NCBI RefSeq assembly: GCF_000440115.1
Contig: NZ_ALMY01000068.1
Location: forward strand, 1-45,396
Reading direction: 5' to 3'
DNA length: 45,396 nucleotides
From: Streptococcus suis YS56
Lineage (GTDB): Bacteria; Bacillota; Bacilli; Lactobacillales; Streptococcaceae
Below, piece after piece: positions 1 to 7,959 of this stretch. The notes beneath the pieces were generated by a model that saw nothing but the letters and a program-made list of their open reading frames with translations, had not been told where the DNA came from and searched no databases. A program made the position numbers and the translations under genes. Every line of letters begins with the position of its first letter. Within the stretch, counting starts at the first letter, position 1.

Positions 1-1090
1 GATATTGTTTGGCATGAAGCATCACGCCAGTCAGACGGTAGCTTTCTTGCAAGAATTAACAAAACTCAACATAAGAATGAATTAGGCAAATATATTTCCC
101 ATGTATATTTGCTAAAGCAAGATGGTAGCTTATCAGGTATCGGTGCAACCTCAGCGGTATTGCCAGAACTTAAAGCCAGTGGGAAAGTTTCTGCAGTGAA
201 TATCAATCAAGGTGCAGGTAGCTTTGAAGTAAAAATTAGCGATATAGTTGCGCCTAAAGGGATAGCTAAGGTTCTTGTTCCGACCTGGACAGAATCAGGA
301 GGTCAGGATGATATTGTTTGGCATGAAGCATCACGCCAGTCAGACGGTAGCTTTCTTGCAAGAATTAACAAAACTCAACATAAATATGAATCCGGTAAAT
401 ATATCTCCCATGTTTATTACCGAGGTCACGATGGAAGTATGACCGCAATTGGCGGAGCTAGTGTTGAATTACCAGAATTAAAACTTTCTGGCACCATTAC
501 AGTTTCAGATGTAAATGTTCAAGCAGGTAGTTTCAATGTTCACATCACTAATATTTCATCACCGCGTGGTTTAGACAAAGTCTATGTTCCGACCTGGGCA
601 GAATCAGGAGGTCAGGATGATATTGTTTGGCATGAAGCATCACGCCAGTCAGACGGTAGCTTTCTTGCAAGAATTAACAAAACTCAACATAAATATGAAT
701 CCGGTAAATATATCTCCCATGTTTATTACCGAGGTCACGATGGAAGTATGACCGCAATTGGCGGAGCTAGTGTTGAATTACCAGAATTAAAACTTTCTGG
801 CACCATTACAGTTTCAGATGTAAATGTTCAAGCAGGCAGTTTCAATGTTCGCATCACTAATATTTCATCACCGCGTGGTTTAGACAAAGTCTATGTTCCG
901 ACCTGGACAGAATCAGGAGGTCAGGATGATATTGTTTGGCATGAAGCATCACGCCAGTCAGACGGTAGCTACCTTGCAAGAATTAACAAAAACCAACATA
1001 AATATAGTTCAGGGAAGTACATTTCGCACGTTTACTACCGCGGAACAGATGGAAGTATGACAGCAGTTGGCGGTACTAGTGTTGAATTGC
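1..1090 (+). repeat. 309-bp tandem coding repeats
   Basis: The DNA repeats with a 309-bp (103-codon) period. The same segment begins at 1, 310, 619 and 928, and the last copy is cut short by the amidase domain. The copies at 310-618 and 619-927 are almost identical at base level, including silent positions. The first copy diverges more in its second half. Such similarity implies recent duplication or gene conversion, so copy number probably varies between strains. Confidence 0.9.
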
Positions 1091-1710
1091 CATCAACACG
1101 CTCCTACACAGTCTATATTGACCCAGGACATGGAGGGCGAGACTCAGGAGCTTCTTATGGAGGTGTACATGAAAAAAATCTTGCATTGTCTGTTTCAAAT
1201 AAGTTGCGTGAAAATCTCTTGAAATATGGAATCAATGTTTTGATGACCCGTACAGGTGATTATGATGTAGACTTCAAAACTGAGAGGTCACGAATGACGA
1301 ATGCAAGCAACGCAGACTTATTTATTAGTATCCATTTTAATGCGACGGGAGCAGGGGTTTCGAATGCGACTGGTATCGAAACATACTGGTATCAATACGA
1401 TCCGGAATACCAACCTAAAATTAATAAAGAAATGCATAATAACCCTACTCGTTTAGCTGAAAGTGAGATTTTAGCTAACAAGGTTCAGGAGAGTTTAATT
1501 AAAGAAACAGGTGCAGTTAACCGTGGCGTAAGAAGAGAAACTTTTGCAGTCCTTCGCGAGACAGCAATTCCTGCTATTCTAGTGGAGCTAGGATTTATGG
1601 ATAATCCTTCGGAATTACAAGTTATCAAACAAGATTCTTATCACACTCGCCTTGCGAAAGCATTGGCACAAGGTGTGATGAACTGGTATGGTGCTGTTGA
1701 GGGAAAGTAG
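1..1710 (+). CDS. N-acetylmuramoyl-L-alanine amidase with Bsp-like repeats (5' end outside window)
   Basis: The frame is open from the first base, so the start and any signal peptide lie upstream. The protein has about three and a half tandem 103-residue repeats of the GBS Bsp-like type (recurring core GQDDIVWHEASRQSDGS), presumably wall-binding. An Amidase_3 zinc domain follows from about base 1105: DPGHGGRDSG, GVHEKN, SIHFNA and VELGFMDNPSE carry the expected metal ligands and catalytic Glu. This family cleaves the MurNAc-L-Ala bond of peptidoglycan at the cell surface. The frame stops at TAG 1708-1710, directly after GGGAAAG, and a glucosaminidase domain continues in the -1 frame. The full product would be a bifunctional autolysin; whether the junction is recoding or mutation cannot be decided here. 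No neighbouring gene suggests a phage origin. Confidence 0.88.
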   Translation, partial: DIVWHEASRQSDGSFLARINKTQHKNELGKYISHVYLLKQDGSLSGIGATSAVLPELKASGKVSAVNINQGAGSFEVKISDIVAPKGIAKVLVPTWTESGGQDDIVWHEASRQSDGSFLARINKTQHKYESGKYISHVYYRGHDGSMTAIGGASVELPELKLSGTITVSDVNVQAGSFNVHITNISSPRGLDKVYVPTWAESGGQDDIVWHEASRQSDGSFLARINKTQHKYESGKYISHVYYRGHDGSMTAIGGASVELPELKLSGTITVSDVNVQAGSFNVRITNISSPRGLDKVYVPTWTESGGQDDIVWHEASRQSDGSYLARINKNQHKYSSGKYISHVYYRGTDGSMTAVGGTSVELPSTRSYTVYIDPGHGGRDSGASYGGVHEKNLALSVSNKLRENLLKYGINVLMTRTGDYDVDFKTERSRMTNASNADLFISIHFNATGAGVSNATGIETYWYQYDPEYQPKINKEMHNNPTRLAESEILANKVQESLIKETGAVNRGVRRETFAVLRETAIPAILVELGFMDNPSELQVIKQDSYHTRLAKALAQGVMNWYGAVEGK

Positions 1711-1790
1711 AAATTGCAGGTACAGGTATTGAAACAGGAAAACTTTCTAATGATCAAAAAAGTTTCATAGCTAATCTAGTACCTGCAATT
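1701..1790 (+). other. Candidate -1 ribosomal frameshift signal
   Basis: GGGAAAG at 1701-1707 is phased G_GGA_AAG in the amidase frame and is followed at once by TAG. A -1 slip gives GGG AAA GTA GAA and enters the frame encoding the glucosaminidase domain. Four bases after the heptamer starts a perfect 12-bp inverted repeat, AATTGCAGGTAC (1712-1723) with GTACCTGCAATT (1779-1790). A possible inner 6-bp helix is TGAAAC (1730-1735) with GTTTCA (1762-1767). The same heptamer is known from the lambda G/GT tail-gene frameshift. A plain one-base deletion in the G or A run would place the frames the same way. Confidence 0.55.
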
Positions 1791-2216
1791 GAGCAAAGTT
1801 CAAAAGCTAATTCTATCCTTTCGAGCGTCATGTTATCTCAAGCCATCCTCGAAAGTGCATGGGGAACGTCATACTTGGCGACTCATGGGAATAATCTTTT
1901 TGGCATCAAAGCGGATGCTGCGTGGACGGGTGCTACAATTGAAATCATTACCAATGAATACCGTGATGGTGAGAAGAAGCAAGAAAAGCACTTGTTTAGA
2001 AAATATAATTCATGGAATGAAAGTGTAGCAGACTATGCTAAGTTCTTTACCTCTACTCCGTGGAGAATAAAAAATTACCAGAGTTTTAGGGAGGCAACTG
2101 ATTATCAACAAGCAATTCTTGCGTTAAGACAATCAGGATATGCTACTGATCCGAAATATGGTGAAAAATTACGATCAATTATTGAAAATTATAAATTATA
2201 CTATCTTGATAGCTAA
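1701..2216 (+). CDS. Glucosaminidase domain, -1 frame continuation of the amidase gene
   Basis: This frame opens after a TGA at 1698 and has no credible start of its own: the first ATG (1830) lies inside the domain and lacks a Shine-Dalgarno sequence. It encodes a mannosyl-glycoprotein endo-beta-N-acetylglucosaminidase-like (Glucosaminidase) domain, with LSQAILESAWGTSYLA (catalytic Glu in LESAWG), GNNLFGIK and a Tyr-rich end, running to the natural C-terminus at TAA 2214-2216. The family hydrolyses glycan strands of peptidoglycan. It is expected as the C-terminal half of the amidase upstream, expressed only if ribosomes shift frame at 1701-1707. Otherwise it is a pseudogene fragment. The domain itself shows no internal decay. 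Confidence 0.75.
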   Translation, partial: GKVEIAGTGIETGKLSNDQKSFIANLVPAIEQSSKANSILSSVMLSQAILESAWGTSYLATHGNNLFGIKADAAWTGATIEIITNEYRDGEKKQEKHLFRKYNSWNESVADYAKFFTSTPWRIKNYQSFREATDYQQAILALRQSGYATDPKYGEKLRSIIENYKLYYLDS

Positions 2217-2291
2217 CACAACAAATTGTCTTGACTATTCGCCTATCGGGATAAAATTATGATAATTTTTTTCTATTTAAAATAAAATTTG

Positions 2292-2353
2292 AAAAGACTA
2301 CTTATGGTATGCAGTTAAATTGTAGTGGACTGTCATATTAAGTGGTCTTTTTA
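2292..2353 (+). terminator. Long-stem terminator after the autolysin gene
   Basis: AAAAGACTACTTA (2292-2304) pairs with TAAGTGGTCTTTT (2339-2351) over 13 bp including one G-T wobble, with a 34-base loop and a T-rich 3' arm. It sits between the autolysin and the polysaccharide operon. The large loop makes it a less classical terminator. Confidence 0.55.
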
Positions 2354-2503
2354 TTGCTAAAATAATAAAATAAGTTTAAATGGTATTTAACTTGAATGTA
2401 AAATATAAGTAATTGAAGTATATATCAAAGCAATATAAAATGAATAGAACATTCTGTTTTTTGTCAGCAAACTAGGATAGAATTAGGAAAAAAAACTAAA
2501 AAA

Positions 2504-2512
2504 TGGTATAAT
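2504..2512 (+). promoter_or_regulatory. Extended -10 promoter of the rhamnan operon
   Basis: TGGTATAAT lies 31 bases before the rgpA start, with no good -35 box, as expected for an extended -10 promoter. A Shine-Dalgarno GGAGAG follows just before ATG 2544. The rest of the 327-base gap (2217-2543) holds only the terminator at 2292 and AT-rich sequence in which I see nothing else. Confidence 0.65.
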
Positions 2513-2543
2513 GAAAAGAACTGCAATTTGATGGAGAGAATTC

Positions 2544-3692
2544 ATGAAACACGTTTTTATTATCGGTAGTCGTGGACTGCCAGCAAAATATGGTGGCTTT
2601 GAGACCTTTGTCCAACAATTGGTCAGTTACCAGCAATCTGAGAAGATTTGCTATCATGTGGCTTGTTTATCGGATACAAGTCATCACCAACATTCGACCT
2701 ACCTAGGCGCAGATTGCTTCACCATTAATCCACCAAAACTTGGACCAGCTCGTGTGATTGCTTATGATATGATGGCAATCACTTATGCCTTTAAAATCAT
2801 TAAGGAACAGCAGATAGAGCGACCAATTTTCTATATCTTGGGAAATACCATAGGTGGTTTCATAGTACCTTTTGCGAAAAAGATTCACTCTGTTGGAGGT
2901 ACCTTGTTTGTCAATCCAGACGGTTTGGAATGGAAACGGGCCAAGTGGGCTAAACCAGTTCAACGCTATCTAAAATTTTCTGAAAAAATGATGGTCAAAT
3001 ATGCTGATTTGATTATTGCGGATAATGAGGGAATTGAGGATTATATTCAATCTGAATACTCGGCTACCAATACACGCTTTATTGCCTATGGTACAGATTT
3101 AAGTCCGACTAAGTTAACAAAAGAATCTGAGCAAGTTCGCCAATATTTTACAAATTGGAACATTAAAGAGAAAGAATTTTATCTGATTATCGGTCGTTTT
3201 GTACCCGAGAATAACTATGTGACAGCAATTAAGGAGTTTATGGCAAGCAACACGAGACGTGATTTAGTCATCGTTGCAAACCATGAAGGCTCTGCCTATT
3301 TTCAAAAATTGAAAGATGAGACAGGCTTTATATCCGATAAGAGGATTAAGTTTGTAGGAACAGTATATGACCAAGAACTACTTAAGTATCTGCGCCAAGA
3401 ATGTCGAGCTTATATTCATGGACATGAAGTTGGAGGAACCAATCCTAGTCTCCTAGAAGCGCTGGCGCAAACCAATGAAAATTTGGTTTTAGGCGTTGAT
3501 TTTAACCGCAAAGTTGCCCTAGAAGGTGCTCGGTATTGGAGTAAGGAGTCAGGTAGCCTGAGTCAATTAATTAACCAAATTGATGAGAATGCTGAAGCGG
3601 TGGAATTAGGAGAAATTGCGAAAAAACACATGAAGGATGAATACACCTGGGAAAAAATCGTCCAAGAGTACGAGGAATTATTTTTACAATGA
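2544..3692 (+). CDS. rgpA: Rhamnosyltransferase RgpA/GacB family
   Basis: 382 residues, a DUF1972-type glycosyltransferase. The N-terminal Rossmann-like half begins GSRGLPAKYGGFETFV, and a GT4-like C-terminal half carries the HEVGGTNPSLLEAL nucleotide-sugar loop. In rhamnose polysaccharide loci this cytoplasmic enzyme adds the first L-rhamnose to lipid-linked GlcNAc, priming the backbone. It starts at ATG after GGAGAG and overlaps the next gene by four bases (ATGA), so translation is probably coupled. It is the first gene of the locus, as in S. mutans rgp and S. pyogenes gac. Assignment of the exact linkage is by homology of family and position. Confidence 0.88.
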   Translation: MKHVFIIGSRGLPAKYGGFETFVQQLVSYQQSEKICYHVACLSDTSHHQHSTYLGADCFTINPPKLGPARVIAYDMMAITYAFKIIKEQQIERPIFYILGNTIGGFIVPFAKKIHSVGGTLFVNPDGLEWKRAKWAKPVQRYLKFSEKMMVKYADLIIADNEGIEDYIQSEYSATNTRFIAYGTDLSPTKLTKESEQVRQYFTNWNIKEKEFYLIIGRFVPENNYVTAIKEFMASNTRRDLVIVANHEGSAYFQKLKDETGFISDKRIKFVGTVYDQELLKYLRQECRAYIHGHEVGGTNPSLLEALAQTNENLVLGVDFNRKVALEGARYWSKESGSLSQLINQIDENAEAVELGEIAKKHMKDEYTWEKIVQEYEELFLQ

Positions 3693-4621
3693 AAGTAAAC
3701 ATACTCATGTCGACCTACAATGGTCAACAGTTCTTAGCTGAGCAAATTCGTTCTATTCAAGAACAGACTTACACAGACTGGACACTGTTCATTCGTGATG
3801 ATGGTTCCAGTGATCGAACTAGAGAGATTATTAAAGATTTTGCTGAACAAGATCAGCGAATTCACTTCATAGATGTTGAGACAGACGAAAATCTCGGTGT
3901 CATCAAAAGTTTTCATAGGCTAGTTCATTATGATACTGCTGATTTCTATTTTTTCAGTGACCAAGATGATGTTTGGCTGCCAAATAAACTGGAAGTTAGC
4001 CTGAAAAAAGCACAAGCCTATCCAACAAATTTGCCATTGATGGTTTATATGGACCTCAAAGTTGTCAATCAAAATCTAGAGGTTATGGCAGAAAGCATGG
4101 TAAAATCTCAATCTCATCATGCCAATACGGAATTGGTGCAAGAGTTGACTGAGAATACTGTAACTGGCGGTGTCGCCATGATTAATCATCATCTTGCTGA
4201 AATGTGGCAAGTAACTGAGGATATTTTGATGCATGATTGGTATCTGGCCCTGCTTGCGTCAGCCTTTGGAAATTTGGTATTTATTGATCAACCAGGGGAA
4301 CTGTACCGCCAGCATTCTGATAATATTTTAGGGGCTCGAACACTCTCAAAACGCTTTAAAAAATGGATTCGCCCTCATATTTTATTTGCTGTCTATTGGG
4401 ATTTGATAAAAAATAGTCAAAAACAAGCCCGACACTTACTACAAATGCCTCTATCTCAGTCAAATAGAGAATTAATTGAAGCATTTGTAACCATTATGGA
4501 TAAACCAATGCTAGAACGATTCAGGATTTTGAGAAAATATGGATTGAGGAAAAATAAGGCTTTTCACACCTTCGTGTTTACAACACTGATTGTGACAAAG
4601 TTTGCTTATATTAAGGAGTAA
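3689..4621 (+). CDS. rgpB: Rhamnosyltransferase RgpB/GacC family
   Basis: 310-residue GT2 enzyme with a GT-A fold. Visible motifs are the N-terminal NILMSTYNGQQFLAEQI, RDDGSSDRT, FFSDQDDVW (metal-binding DxD region), and the acceptor-side HDWYLALLA typical of rhamnosyltransferases. It should extend the rhamnan primer from dTDP-rhamnose on the cytoplasmic face. The gene overlaps rgpA by four bases and ends two bases before the ABC permease, as expected for the second gene of an rgp operon. Confidence 0.88.
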   Translation: MKVNILMSTYNGQQFLAEQIRSIQEQTYTDWTLFIRDDGSSDRTREIIKDFAEQDQRIHFIDVETDENLGVIKSFHRLVHYDTADFYFFSDQDDVWLPNKLEVSLKKAQAYPTNLPLMVYMDLKVVNQNLEVMAESMVKSQSHHANTELVQELTENTVTGGVAMINHHLAEMWQVTEDILMHDWYLALLASAFGNLVFIDQPGELYRQHSDNILGARTLSKRFKKWIRPHILFAVYWDLIKNSQKQARHLLQMPLSQSNRELIEAFVTIMDKPMLERFRILRKYGLRKNKAFHTFVFTTLIVTKFAYIKE

Positions 4622-4623
4622 AT

Positions 4624-5427
4624 ATGGAATTGTTTTCCACAAAAAACAGAATTCTGTTAAAAGAATTAATTAAAACTGATTTTAAATTGAGGTACCAAGG
4701 TTCAGTTATTGGTTATCTTTGGTCCATTTTGAAACCTCTTATGTTGTTCGCGATTATGTATGTCGTCTTCATCCATTTTCTACGTTTAGGAGGAGATGTT
4801 CCTCATTTCCCTGTGGCACTGTTACTTGGAAATGTGATATGGTCTTTCTTTTCAGAAGCAACAAATATGGGAATGGTTTCGATTGTTAATCGTGGTGATT
4901 TGTTAAGAAAATTGAATTTTCCAAAGGAAATTATTGTTCTTTCTGCCATTTTTGGGGCGGCGATAAATTTCTCTATTAATTTAGTTGTTGTATTGATTTT
5001 TTCAATTTTCAATGGAGTTGAGTTTACTTGGACAATTCTCTTAGCTCTACCGTTGTTTTTTGAACTATTTCTTCTTGCGACGGGCATTGCTTTTCTATTG
5101 TCGACGTTTTTTGTGAGGTTCCGTGATCTGTCACAAATTTGGGAAGTTATCATGCAGGCAGGTATGTATGCAACACCAATTATTTACTCTTTATCATTTG
5201 TAATGAATCAAAGTGAGTTGGCTGCAAAAATAATTATGCTAAACCCTATGGCACAGATTATTCAAGATATGCGGTATTTTGTTATTGATAAGGCTAATCT
5301 TCCTGTATGGCAGGTCATTAGTAATAAGGCAATTGTTTTGATTCCTTATTTGATTCCGATTATCGTTTTTGTGATTGGTGTCAATGTTTTTAACAAGCAT
5401 TCTAAGAAATTTGCGGAGATTCTCTAA
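4624..5427 (+). CDS. rgpC: Polysaccharide ABC exporter permease RgpC/GacD
   Basis: 267 residues, ABC-2 type permease of the TagG/RgpC family. It has six predicted hydrophobic segments, and the N-terminal amphipathic part reads LIKTDFKLRYQGSVIGYLWSI, shared by polysaccharide exporters of this class. It should form the membrane channel that moves lipid-linked rhamnan outward, with RgpD as ATPase. The stop codon overlaps the rgpD start by one base, indicating a tight pair. The start is ATG after AAGGAGTAAAT. Confidence 0.9.
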   Translation: MELFSTKNRILLKELIKTDFKLRYQGSVIGYLWSILKPLMLFAIMYVVFIHFLRLGGDVPHFPVALLLGNVIWSFFSEATNMGMVSIVNRGDLLRKLNFPKEIIVLSAIFGAAINFSINLVVVLIFSIFNGVEFTWTILLALPLFFELFLLATGIAFLLSTFFVRFRDLSQIWEVIMQAGMYATPIIYSLSFVMNQSELAAKIIMLNPMAQIIQDMRYFVIDKANLPVWQVISNKAIVLIPYLIPIIVFVIGVNVFNKHSKKFAEIL

Positions 5428-6668
5428 TGACAGAAAATAATATTGCGGTAAAAGTAGACCATGTCAGCAAGTTTTTTAAATTGCCAACAGAGGCTACACA
5501 GAGTTTACGAACTTCTATTGTCAATCGTTTTAAAGGAATTAAAGGATATAAAGAACAGCATGTATTGAAGGATATTTCCTTCAACGTTGAAAAAGGTGAT
5601 TTTTTTGGTATTCTTGGTCGAAATGGCTCGGGTAAATCAACACTTTTGAAAATTATTTCTCAAATTTATGTACCGGAAAAAGGTTCTGTAACGGTTGATG
5701 GGAAGTTGGTCTCTTTCATCGAATTGGGAGTTGGTTTTAATCCAGAGTTGACTGGTCGTGAAAATGTCTATCTAAATGGGGCACTCCTAGGTTTCTCACA
5801 CGAAGAAATTGATGCTATGTATGATGACATTGTAGACTTTGCAGAATTACGTGATTTCATGCATCAGAAACTGAAAAATTACTCAAGTGGTATGCAGGTA
5901 CGTTTAGCTTTTTCCGTTGCAATCAAGGCACAAGGTGATATCCTAGTCCTAGATGAAGTTTTAGCAGTTGGAGACGAAGCTTTTCAACGGAAATGTAATG
6001 ACTATTTCTTGGAACGCAAAAAAAGTGGTAAGACAACTATTCTCGTAACTCATGATATGAGTGCAGTTAAAAAATACTGCAATAAAGCTGTATTAATTGA
6101 GGATGGTTTGGTAAAAGCAATAGGAAATCCAGATGATATTGCTAATCAATATAGCCTGGACAATGCAACAACAACTATAAAAAAAGTATCAAATCCGGAA
6201 CCTAATACCAAGGAAAAAATTCCGGATAAAGCAGAAAATATTTCTTTGGTTAACAATTTAAAAGTTAAATTATTAAGCTCACCTCAGATTACACCAACGG
6301 AAAGAATACGTTTTAGAATTACATATGAAGTGTTGGAAGATATTCCTACCTATGTTGCATTTTCATTGACAGAAATTGATAAAAATATTTGGATATACAA
6401 TGATAATTCGCTAGATGGTTTGACAAATGGAGTTGGGGAAAAGTCTATAGAATATAGTTGTAGTTTAGAAAGTGTTAACAATGTCACATTGAAATTACAA
6501 GTAGCAGTGAGAAATCCTCAACATGAAATAGTTGCATTTGCTACTTCTGAGGAAACACCTATTATTATGGTGACAAGGAATGATATTACTGATGAAATGC
6601 AATCTGAGAAAATAGCCTCCTCTGGACTGATTAGAAGAAATGGGAAATGGGTAAGGTTGGATGAATAA
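5427..6668 (+). CDS. rgpD: Polysaccharide ABC exporter ATPase RgpD/GacE
   Basis: 413 residues. The N-terminal ATPase (about 1-240) has Walker A GRNGSGKST, signature NYSSGMQVRLA, Walker B DILVLDEVLAVGDE and the switch His in LVTHD. The last roughly 140 residues form a beta-rich extension resembling the glycan-binding C-terminal domain of Wzt-type exporters, which in such systems couples export to recognition of the finished chain. A low-complexity linker (about 245-275) joins the two. The gene overlaps the downstream GT2 by eight bases. It powers rhamnan export with RgpC. Confidence 0.9.
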   Translation: MTENNIAVKVDHVSKFFKLPTEATQSLRTSIVNRFKGIKGYKEQHVLKDISFNVEKGDFFGILGRNGSGKSTLLKIISQIYVPEKGSVTVDGKLVSFIELGVGFNPELTGRENVYLNGALLGFSHEEIDAMYDDIVDFAELRDFMHQKLKNYSSGMQVRLAFSVAIKAQGDILVLDEVLAVGDEAFQRKCNDYFLERKKSGKTTILVTHDMSAVKKYCNKAVLIEDGLVKAIGNPDDIANQYSLDNATTTIKKVSNPEPNTKEKIPDKAENISLVNNLKVKLLSSPQITPTERIRFRITYEVLEDIPTYVAFSLTEIDKNIWIYNDNSLDGLTNGVGEKSIEYSCSLESVNNVTLKLQVAVRNPQHEIVAFATSEETPIIMVTRNDITDEMQSEKIASSGLIRRNGKWVRLDE

Positions 6669-7959
6669 TTTGGTAACTATTGTAATCACTTGTTATAATC
6701 ACGAAGAATACATTAGACAATGTATAGAGAGTGTATTTAATCAGTCGTATCGGAATATAGAACTTATTATTATTAATGATGGCTCATCAGATCGGTCTGG
6801 AGATATCATTGAAGATGCAATAAAAGAGAGTCCTTTTGAAAAAACAACTTATTTTTATCAAGAGAATCAAGGAATATGTGCAACTAGAAACCGTGGTTTA
6901 GAACTTATAAAAGGCGATTTTGTACTTTTTGTTGATAGCGACAACTATTTAGAATCTAATTTCATTGAAGAAATGTTGAAAACAGCATTTACAGAAAATG
7001 CTGATATTATCTATACAAGTTTGAAAGATATTGACTCTGGAGATGTGATTATCCCTATTCAAGAATTTAATTTAGAAAAATACTTCATTGGAAACCATAT
7101 AGATAATTGTTCTTTGATTAGAGTTTCTAAAATTGAAAATCAACGTTATGATCTAATCCTAAATAGAAAGAAGTTAGTTGACTATGATTTTTTTCTAGGT
7201 TTGATATTGTACCAAAATGCGAAGCCAGCCCCATGTGATTCTACATTTCTTAACTACAGAAAATTGGTAGATTCGATTAGTGAGCATGGGAATGTTAGAA
7301 AGTATTCAGATGCATACTCATATATAATGTTGAAATATTCTGCAATTCAACCTGAATTTTCAAAAAATGGGTTAACTACCTATATAGATAATTTATCCAT
7401 TCCGCTTTGGTTACAACAAGGGACCCTCTTGACATATCTATCTGAGGATGGTGCATTTAAAAACTTCACCGTACAAGAAATACCGCTGAATAAATCTGGA
7501 CTAGAGCTTATTCATATTCCAAGGAGTTGTAAGAAGTTTCGTTTAGATTTCTCAGAACTACCGGTCATTTTAAAATGTGTTTCTGTAAATGTAATAGGTA
7601 AAAATATTCAATTACAGCCAGAATTTGTGAATGGTTTTGCACATCTATCAGGATACATATTTGGAAAGAATGACCCACAACTTCTTTATGATGTTTCTGA
7701 TTTCGAAGAAGATTTGCAAGTTGAAGTAAAATATGAATTAGAAACCGAAACAATAGATATCATTAGAAGAGTTGGCCAAAAGTTAGAAGATGAGGTTAAA
7801 GCACTGGAATCTTTAAAAAACAGTCAGGAACAAACTCTATTGCAAAATCAAGAGCTGGAAAAGAGGCTATTCAATTTACAAAATGAGTACAATAAAGTAG
7901 TTAGTTCTCGACGGTGGATTATTGCAACAAAATTAATTAATTTTTTTAGGAGAAAATGA
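6661..7959 (+). CDS. GT2 glycosyltransferase in the rgpE/gacF position
   Basis: 432 residues. A GT-A domain occupies about 1-220 (VTIVITCYNHEEYIRQCIESV, INDGSSDRS, LFVDSDN), followed by a beta-rich segment of unknown role and a C-terminal coiled coil (about 365-415) ending in a basic tail, SSRRWIIATKLINFFRRK. It lies between rgpD and rgpF, where other streptococci have rgpE/gacF. The acceptor and sugar cannot be read from sequence. It starts inside the rgpD end without a strong Shine-Dalgarno sequence, so coupled translation is likely, and it overlaps rgpF by four bases. Confidence 0.72.
   Translation: MNNLVTIVITCYNHEEYIRQCIESVFNQSYRNIELIIINDGSSDRSGDIIEDAIKESPFEKTTYFYQENQGICATRNRGLELIKGDFVLFVDSDNYLESNFIEEMLKTAFTENADIIYTSLKDIDSGDVIIPIQEFNLEKYFIGNHIDNCSLIRVSKIENQRYDLILNRKKLVDYDFFLGLILYQNAKPAPCDSTFLNYRKLVDSISEHGNVRKYSDAYSYIMLKYSAIQPEFSKNGLTTYIDNLSIPLWLQQGTLLTYLSEDGAFKNFTVQEIPLNKSGLELIHIPRSCKKFRLDFSELPVILKCVSVNVIGKNIQLQPEFVNGFAHLSGYIFGKNDPQLLYDVSDFEEDLQVEVKYELETETIDIIRRVGQKLEDEVKALESLKNSQEQTLLQNQELEKRLFNLQNEYNKVVSSRRWIIATKLINFFRRK

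Noticed and set aside
1830..2216. Separate small gene starting at ATG 1830
   Set aside because: The ATG has no ribosome binding site, lies inside the glucosaminidase domain, and the same frame codes for family-like residues back to 1701.
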